64,000 bases of DNA from Cereibacter_A sp052244495 (lineage in GTDB: Bacteria; Pseudomonadota; Alphaproteobacteria; Rhodobacterales; Rhodobacteraceae): assembly GCA_052244495.1 (NCBI GenBank), contig JBQPXH010000001.1; one strand, written 5' to 3'. The notes beneath the pieces are model-generated. The model was not told where the DNA came from and did not search any database. It saw nothing but the letters and a program-made list of their open reading frames with translations. The translations under genes and the position numbers were made by a program. Shown in pieces: positions 59,548 to 64,000 of this stretch. Numbering within the stretch: position 1 is the first letter of the stretch; each line of letters opens with the position of its first letter.

Positions 59548-59590
59548 CGAAGGGGCCAGGAGAGTGGCGGACATATCGAGGAGACTGGAA

Positions 59591-59746
59591 TTGGAAAAAG
59601 ACTTTCAGGTCGAGACCGAGACTTATGAGGCGCCGGTGCTGCGCGTGCATGGGACGCTGGAGGAAATGACCCACGGCGGTCGCCGCGGACGTGGTCCGGG
59701 CCGCCCGCATCGCCCGCACGATCCGGGTGACTACACCTTCTCCTGA
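59591..59746 (+). CDS. lasso-type RiPP leader-containing peptide (orphan)
   Basis: 51 residues from a TTG start at 59591, with GAGGAGA 7 bases upstream. Residues 11-27 read YEAPVLRVHGTLEEMTH, which matches the lasso-peptide leader pattern of YxxP, then L, G and a Thr at the second-last leader position. The putative core (residues 29-51) starts with Gly and is rich in Arg, Gly, Pro and His (GGRRGRGPGRPHRPHD), ending in DYTFS. It lacks Asp or Glu at core positions 7-9, so a normal lasso ring cannot form. No B, C or transporter genes are adjacent. A terminator follows at once, which supports a short independent gene. Confidence 0.72.
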   Translation: MEKDFQVETETYEAPVLRVHGTLEEMTHGGRRGRGPGRPHRPHDPGDYTFS

Positions 59747-59760
59747 TCCCGCGCAGACGA

Positions 59761-59797
59761 AACGGCCCGGCCGCCATGGCAGCCGGGCCGTTTTTGA
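59761..59797. terminator. bidirectional intrinsic terminator between the lasso-leader gene and eno
   Basis: AACGGCCCGGC (59761-59771) pairs perfectly with GCCGGGCCGTT (59782-59792); the run of T after it is TTTTT on the plus strand and TTT on the minus strand. Confidence 0.9.
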
Positions 59798-59844
59798 TTC
59801 CGCGCCGCGACCCAAGGGGGGCGGCGCGAGTGGGATGTGCGGCC

Positions 59845-61122
59845 TCAGGCCTTGAGGATCGAGCGCCCGGCGTATTCGGCCGTTTCGCCCAGCATCTCCT
59901 CGATGCGGATCAGCTGGTTGTATTTCGCCAGACGGTCCGAGCGCGACAGCGAGCCGGTCTTGATCTGGCCGCAGTTGGTGGCGACGGCGAGGTCGGCGAT
60001 GGTGGCATCCTCGGTCTCGCCCGAGCGGTGCGACATCACGTTGGTGTAGCGCGCACGGTGGGCCATATCGACGGCCATCAGCGTCTCGGTCAGCGAGCCG
60101 ATCTGGTTCACCTTGACCAGCATCGAGTTCGCGACGCCCGCCTTGATGCCCTGTTCGAGCCGCTTGGGGTTGGTCACGAAGAGGTCGTCGCCCACCAGCT
60201 GCACCTTGGCGCCCAGCTTGTCGGTCAGCAGCTTCCAGCCGTCCCAGTCGTCCTCGGCACAGCCGTCCTCGATCGAGATGATCGGGTAGTCTGCACAGAG
60301 GGCCGCGAGGTAGTCCACATTTTCGGCCGAGGTGAGCGACTTGCCCTCGCCCTTCATCTCGTACTTGCCGCCCTTGAAGTATTCGGTCGAGGCGCAGTCG
60401 AGCGCGAGGTAGATGTCCTCGCCCGGCTTGTAGCCCGCCTTCTCGATGGACTTCAGAATGTAGTCCAGCGCCTCGCGGGTCGAGGAGATGTTCGGTGCAA
60501 AGCCGCCCTCGTCTCCGATCCCGGTGTTGAAGCCGCCCGCCGAAAGCTCCTTCTTCAGCGTGTGGAACACCTCGGAACCCATGCGGATCGCGTCGCGCAC
60601 GGTCTTCGCGGCGACCGGCATGATCATGAATTCCTGGATGTCGATCGGGTTGTCGGCATGTTCGCCGCCGTTGATGATGTTCATCATCGGCACCGGCAGC
60701 ACGCGGGCCGAGGAGCCGCCCACGTAGCGGTAGAGCGGCTGGTTGGTGAACTCGGCCGCGGCCTTGGCGCAGGCGAGCGACACGCCGAGGATGGCGTTGG
60801 CGCCGAGGCGGCCCTTGTTGGGCGTGCCGTCCATCTCGATCATGGTGCGGTCGATGCCGACCTGCTCGGTCGCATCGAAGCCCACCAGCATCTCGGCAAT
60901 CTCGCCGTTGACGGCCGCCACCGCCTCGAGGACACCCTTGCCCATGTAGCGCGACTTGTCGCCGTCGCGCTTCTCGACCGCCTCATGCGCGCCCGTCGAG
61001 GCGCCCGAGGGCACGGCGGCGCGGCCGAAGGCGCCGCTTTCCAGCGTGACGTCCACCTCGACGGTGGGATTGCCGCGGCTGTCGAGGATCTCGCGGGCGT
61101 GGATGTCGATGATCGTGCTCAT
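59845..61122 (-). CDS. eno: enolase
   Basis: Converts 2-phosphoglycerate to phosphoenolpyruvate and is also part of the degradosome in many bacteria. 425 residues with SRGNPTVEVDV, GDEGGFAPN, metal ligands in ALDCASTE and SIEDGCAEDDWDGW, catalytic Lys in LVKVNQIG, and MSHRSGETED. Ends at a shared bidirectional terminator. Confidence 0.98.
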   Translation of the reverse strand: MSTIIDIHAREILDSRGNPTVEVDVTLESGAFGRAAVPSGASTGAHEAVEKRDGDKSRYMGKGVLEAVAAVNGEIAEMLVGFDATEQVGIDRTMIEMDGTPNKGRLGANAILGVSLACAKAAAEFTNQPLYRYVGGSSARVLPVPMMNIINGGEHADNPIDIQEFMIMPVAAKTVRDAIRMGSEVFHTLKKELSAGGFNTGIGDEGGFAPNISSTREALDYILKSIEKAGYKPGEDIYLALDCASTEYFKGGKYEMKGEGKSLTSAENVDYLAALCADYPIISIEDGCAEDDWDGWKLLTDKLGAKVQLVGDDLFVTNPKRLEQGIKAGVANSMLVKVNQIGSLTETLMAVDMAHRARYTNVMSHRSGETEDATIADLAVATNCGQIKTGSLSRSDRLAKYNQLIRIEEMLGETAEYAGRSILKA

Positions 61123-61158
61123 AATCTGTCCCTTGCGTTGCCGTGGGTTTGCGGCTTC

Positions 61159-62043
61159 TTACTCTGCGGCTTGCCGCAAGGAAAGACGGCGAAGCCGCTG
61201 TTCGCGCATGAAGCTGTAGAGACCCGAGCCGATGATCAGCGTCGCCCCGCCCAGCATCCAGGCATCCGGCCGTTCGTGGAAGACAAGGAAACCGATCAGC
61301 ATGGCGAAGACCAGCCGCGTGTAGCGGAAGGGCACAATTGCCGAAACATCGCCCGCCCGCGTGGCCAGGATCAGCGCCCAGTAGCCGGCAAAGCCAAACC
61401 CCAGCGCACCGATCAGAAGAGCCAGCTGCCCCGCCGAGGGCCACACCGCGCCGCCGCCCACCGCCAGCATTCCCGCGCCCACCACCGCCACCGTCAGGAA
61501 GGCCCAGGCACCGATCTGCATGCTCGAGGTCGAGGCCGGGACGCGGCGCGTCGCAAGGTCGCGCCCCGCCAGCCCGATCACGCCCACGACCGCCCAGAGC
61601 GAAGCCAGATCGAAGGACTCGGCGCCCGGACGGATCACCACCATCACGCCGAGAAACCCCACCGCGATCGCAGTCCAGCGGCGCCAGCCGACCCGTTCCC
61701 CCAGCACCAGCGCCGCGCCGAAGGTGACGGCGAGCGGCGTGGCCTGCAGGATGGCCGAGACGCTCGACAGCGGCGCCAGCGCCAGCGAGGTGACGAAGCC
61801 CGCCGTGCCCACCATCTCGCCGAGGTTGCGCCAGAGGATCGGTGCGGCCAGAACCTCGCGCGAAAGCACCGCCTTGCCCTCGCGCCGCGCCAGCGCCCAG
61901 AACAGGGGCGCGCCGAATGCCCCGAGGAACAGCAGGATCTGCCCGGTCGGCATGTCGGCTGCCGACAGTTTCACGAACATGTCCTCCATGGCGAAACCCG
62001 CCATCGAGACGACCATCATCACGATGCCGCGCACGTTTTCCAT
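61159..62043 (-). CDS. DMT-family (EamA) transporter
   Basis: 294-residue inner-membrane protein with about ten hydrophobic helices and the internal repeat of two EamA domains (GMAGFAMEDMFVKLSA-like start; LPLAVTFGAALVLGERVGWRR at the end of repeat 1; FAMLIGFLVFHERPDAWMLG at the end of repeat 2). Substrate unknown. 36 bases upstream of eno on the same strand. Confidence 0.88.
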   Translation of the reverse strand: MENVRGIVMMVVSMAGFAMEDMFVKLSAADMPTGQILLFLGAFGAPLFWALARREGKAVLSREVLAAPILWRNLGEMVGTAGFVTSLALAPLSSVSAILQATPLAVTFGAALVLGERVGWRRWTAIAVGFLGVMVVIRPGAESFDLASLWAVVGVIGLAGRDLATRRVPASTSSMQIGAWAFLTVAVVGAGMLAVGGGAVWPSAGQLALLIGALGFGFAGYWALILATRAGDVSAIVPFRYTRLVFAMLIGFLVFHERPDAWMLGGATLIIGSGLYSFMREQRLRRLSLRQAAE

Positions 62044-62099
62044 GTCTTTTCCTGGTCTAGGGATCTGGTCCCGGATGTCTGCGCCCGCCCGTGCGGCCT

Positions 62100-62513
62100 T
62101 CAGCCCTTCTTCAGCGGCGTCCCGAAGAGTTCGAAGCGATGCCCGACGAGGCGGAAGCCGAGGCGGGCAGCAATCTTCTCCTGCAGCGCCTCGATGTCGG
62201 GGTCGACGAACTCGATCACCTCACCGGTCGTCACGTCGATCAGGTGGTCGTGGTGGTCGCGTTCGGCATCCTCGTAGCGCGATCGGCCGTCGCCGAACTC
62301 CAGCCGCTCGAGGATTCCCGCCTCCTCGAAGAGCTTCACCGTGCGGTAGACGGTGGCGATCGAGATGCCGGGATCGACGGCAGAGGCGCGCGCATGAAGC
62401 TCCTCGACATCGGGGTGGTCGGCGGATTCCCCGATCACCCGCGCGATGGTGCGGCGCTGTTCGGTCATGCGAAGGCCCTTGGCCTCGCAGCGGGCGATGA
62501 TCGAATCCTGCAT
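62100..62513 (-). CDS. fur: Fur/Mur-family metalloregulator
   Basis: 137 residues from the ATG at 62513. Winged helix with ISIATVYRTVKLFEEAGILE, metal-binding region ERDHHDHLIDVTTGEVIEF. The C-terminal CxxC zinc site of classic Fur is absent, and the sequence suits the Fur/Mur (iron or manganese) branch of alphaproteobacteria. 56 bases upstream of the DMT gene. Target genes are not visible here. Confidence 0.9.
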   Translation of the reverse strand: MQDSIIARCEAKGLRMTEQRRTIARVIGESADHPDVEELHARASAVDPGISIATVYRTVKLFEEAGILERLEFGDGRSRYEDAERDHHDHLIDVTTGEVIEFVDPDIEALQEKIAARLGFRLVGHRFELFGTPLKKG

Positions 62514-63102
62514 GCAATACTCCGGTTCCGGGGCCGGTCTCAGCGGCAGATTTATGCGATCGACCGCCTCTCTGCCAGCGGTTTCCTGCCCTTCGGCGGG
62601 CCGGGAATCACGGGGCGCGGCTTTCCTGCCGATCGGTTCTCGGCCTGCCCCTATGTCCGGGGAAAATTGGGGCATTTCCGTGGCTTGAAGAATCGCGACT
62701 CGCGCCTCCGCCGTTCATCCCCATCCGGAGCCCATGCCGGCAACCTGCTGTCGGCACGACGCTTTCGTGCGTTCTCCTCCGGAAGCCCCGGGATTATCCA
62801 CATGGCTGCCCACAGCCTCCTGACTTACACCACCGGTGGGACTGGCAAGTCAGTCAAGCACAATATCTCGTAGCTCGCGCGAATATTTCCGTTGCCGACG
62901 CGGCGGGTTTACGACAATTTGACGATACAAGGTGCGGCACCACCAGATGTGGTAGGCTCCGCGCTGATGACCACCGACAGACCGATCGCCGGACCTGCCA
63001 ATCCGACCTGCATCCCGCAGGTGGGCCGCGGCTTTCTGCGGGCGACGGGAAGATCAACGACGGGGCCAGAGCCTCGCGAGGGACAAGAGACGGAGAGGCG
63101 AG
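62514..63102 (+). other. 589-base intergenic leader between fur and nrdJ
   Basis: No convincing gene. Contents: a perfect DnaA box; a weak NrdR-like GCACAATATCTCGTAG (62858-62873, 11 of 16 consensus positions); a TTGACG (62919-62924) without a good -10; and two stems in the nrdJ leader, ACCAC/GTGGT (62939-62953, enclosed by GCGG/CCGC) and CCCGCAG/CTGCGGG (63014-63042). The ribosome site before nrdJ is GGAGAGG. Confidence 0.5.
62794..62802 (+). promoter_or_regulatory. DnaA box upstream of nrdJ
   Basis: TTATCCACA, a perfect match to the DnaA consensus TTATNCACA, about 300 bases before the nrdJ start. Ribonucleotide reductase genes of E. coli are known DnaA targets. Confidence 0.55.
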
Positions 63103-64000
63103 ATGAAGATCGAGCGGAAGTTCACGACGGCTGAAGGCGGCGCCTATGGCGGAGTAGCCTTCACGACCACGGTTTCCGAGATCCGGAACCCGGACGGCAC
63201 CGTCGTCTTCCGCAACGATCAGGTCGAGGTGCCCGAAGGCTGGAGCCAGGTCGCCTCGGACGTGCTCGCCCAGAAGTACTTCCGCAAGGCAGGCGTCCCC
63301 GCACGCCTCAAGCGGGTGAAGGAGAAGGGGGTTCCGGACTTCCTCTGGCGCTCGGTGCCCGACGAGGCGGCGCTGGCGACGCTGCCCGAGGGCGAGCGCT
63401 TCGGCGGCGAGACCTCGGCGCGGCAGGTCTTCGACCGGCTGGCGGGCGCCTGGGCCTACTGGGGCTGGAAGGGCGGCTACTTCAGCGACGAGGCCGACGC
63501 CCGCGCCTATTACGACGAGATGCGCCACATGCTGGCCCGCCAGATGGCGGCGCCCAACAGCCCGCAGTGGTTCAACACCGGGCTGCACTGGGCCTATGGC
63601 ATCGATGGCCCGTCGCAGGGCCACTTCTACGTCGATCATGCGACGGGCAAGCTGGTGAAGTCGGACAGTGCCTATGAACACCCCCAGCCGCATGCCTGCT
63701 TCATCCAGTCGGTCTCGGACGATCTGGTGAACGAAGGCGGCATCATGGACCTCTGGGTGCGCGAGGCGCGGCTGTTCAAATACGGCTCGGGCACCGGCAC
63801 CAACTTCTCGTCGCTCCGCGGCGAGGGCGAGAAACTGTCGGGCGGTGGCAAGTCCTCGGGCCTCATGGGCTTCCTGAAGATCGGCGACCGGGCGGCGGGC
63901 GCGATCAAGTCGGGTGGCACGACCCGGCGCGCGGCCAAGATGGTGATCTGCGACATGGATCACCCCGACATCGAGCAGTTCATCAACTGGAAGGTCATCG
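63103..64000 (+). CDS. nrdJ: adenosylcobalamin-dependent ribonucleotide reductase (5' part)
   Basis: Class II reductase that makes deoxyribonucleotides without oxygen dependence, using coenzyme B12. The 299 residues in the window start KIERKFTTAEGGAYGG and include AAPNSPQWFNTGLHWAYG, PHACFIQSVSDDLVNEGG and FKYGSGTGTNFSSLRGEGE, all family-specific. The gene runs past the right edge; a full protein would be over 1100 residues in this group. Start ATG at 63103 after GGAGAGG. Confidence 0.95.
   Translation, partial: MKIERKFTTAEGGAYGGVAFTTTVSEIRNPDGTVVFRNDQVEVPEGWSQVASDVLAQKYFRKAGVPARLKRVKEKGVPDFLWRSVPDEAALATLPEGERFGGETSARQVFDRLAGAWAYWGWKGGYFSDEADARAYYDEMRHMLARQMAAPNSPQWFNTGLHWAYGIDGPSQGHFYVDHATGKLVKSDSAYEHPQPHACFIQSVSDDLVNEGGIMDLWVREARLFKYGSGTGTNFSSLRGEGEKLSGGGKSSGLMGFLKIGDRAAGAIKSGGTTRRAAKMVICDMDHPDIEQFINWKVI

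Noticed and set aside
59317..59574. N-terminal extension of the DUF985 cupin to an ATG at 59574
   Set aside because: The added residues do not resemble the family, and the domain begins at the ATG at 59316; the extra region probably holds the divergent promoters.
62858..62873. NrdR box as a firm call
   Set aside because: Only 11 of 16 consensus positions match and the usual second box about three helical turns away is missing.
62931..63042. Cobalamin riboswitch before nrdJ
   Set aside because: GCCGGACCTGCC (62988-62999) recalls part of the B12 box, but the other conserved elements of the cobalamin riboswitch are not found in the leader.

Overview
The window reads as chromosome of a GC-rich alphaproteobacterium of the Rhodobacterales, most likely the Rhodobacter/Cereibacter sphaeroides group. 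The case rests on a complete Rhodobacter-type gene transfer agent (GTA) cluster next to cysE, a pdhA-pdhB-pdhC operon whose E1 beta carries its own lipoyl domain, class I fructose-bisphosphate aldolase beside pgk, a Fur/Mur-type regulator near eno, a class II (B12-dependent) ribonucleotide reductase, and strong G/C preference at third codon positions. No rRNA, tRNA, CRISPR array or insertion sequence was seen.

Layout. Positions 1-4750 (minus strand) hold chemotaxis genes: a STAS-domain protein, CheY, a shrunken chemoreceptor remnant, a 597-residue helical chemotaxis-like protein and a chemoreceptor that runs off the left edge. Positions 4933-20846 (plus) are a seven-gene glucan/trehalose operon, glgE-treS/pep2-glgB-glgX-treZ-malQ-treY, in which every gene overlaps the next by 4 or 8 bases. 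TreY and TreZ release trehalose from alpha-glucan, TreS turns it into maltose, the fused maltokinase makes maltose-1-phosphate, GlgE polymerises that back to glucan, and GlgB, GlgX and MalQ branch, debranch and rearrange the polymer. Positions 20858-28318 (minus) are housekeeping: an SDR oxidoreductase, purF, cvpA, radA, a PqiA-like membrane protein, an MlaF/MlaE-type ABC pair and alr.

Positions 28679-32766 (plus) are fabG, acpP, fabF and mltG; a highly structured 430-base gap lies between acpP and fabF. Positions 32963-46745 are the GTA structural cluster, g1 to g15 with g3.5 and g10.1, all intact. Two promoter-like elements and an intrinsic terminator lie in its leader. A small unknown gene and cysE follow.

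Positions 48127-55561 carry central carbon genes on the minus strand (pdhC, pdhB, pdhA, an FtsB-like gene, fbaB, pgk) and, from 55049, two cyclophilins on the plus strand. Then come tyrS (minus), anmK (plus), a DUF985 cupin (minus), a 51-residue peptide with a lasso-peptide-like leader (plus, TTG start), eno, a DMT-family transporter and a Fur-family regulator (all minus). The window ends inside nrdJ, preceded by a long leader with a perfect DnaA box.

The least expected items are the orphan lasso-leader peptide at 59591-59746, the pair of mirror-image hairpins with complementary loops between acpP and fabF, and the promoter-plus-terminator leader of the GTA cluster.
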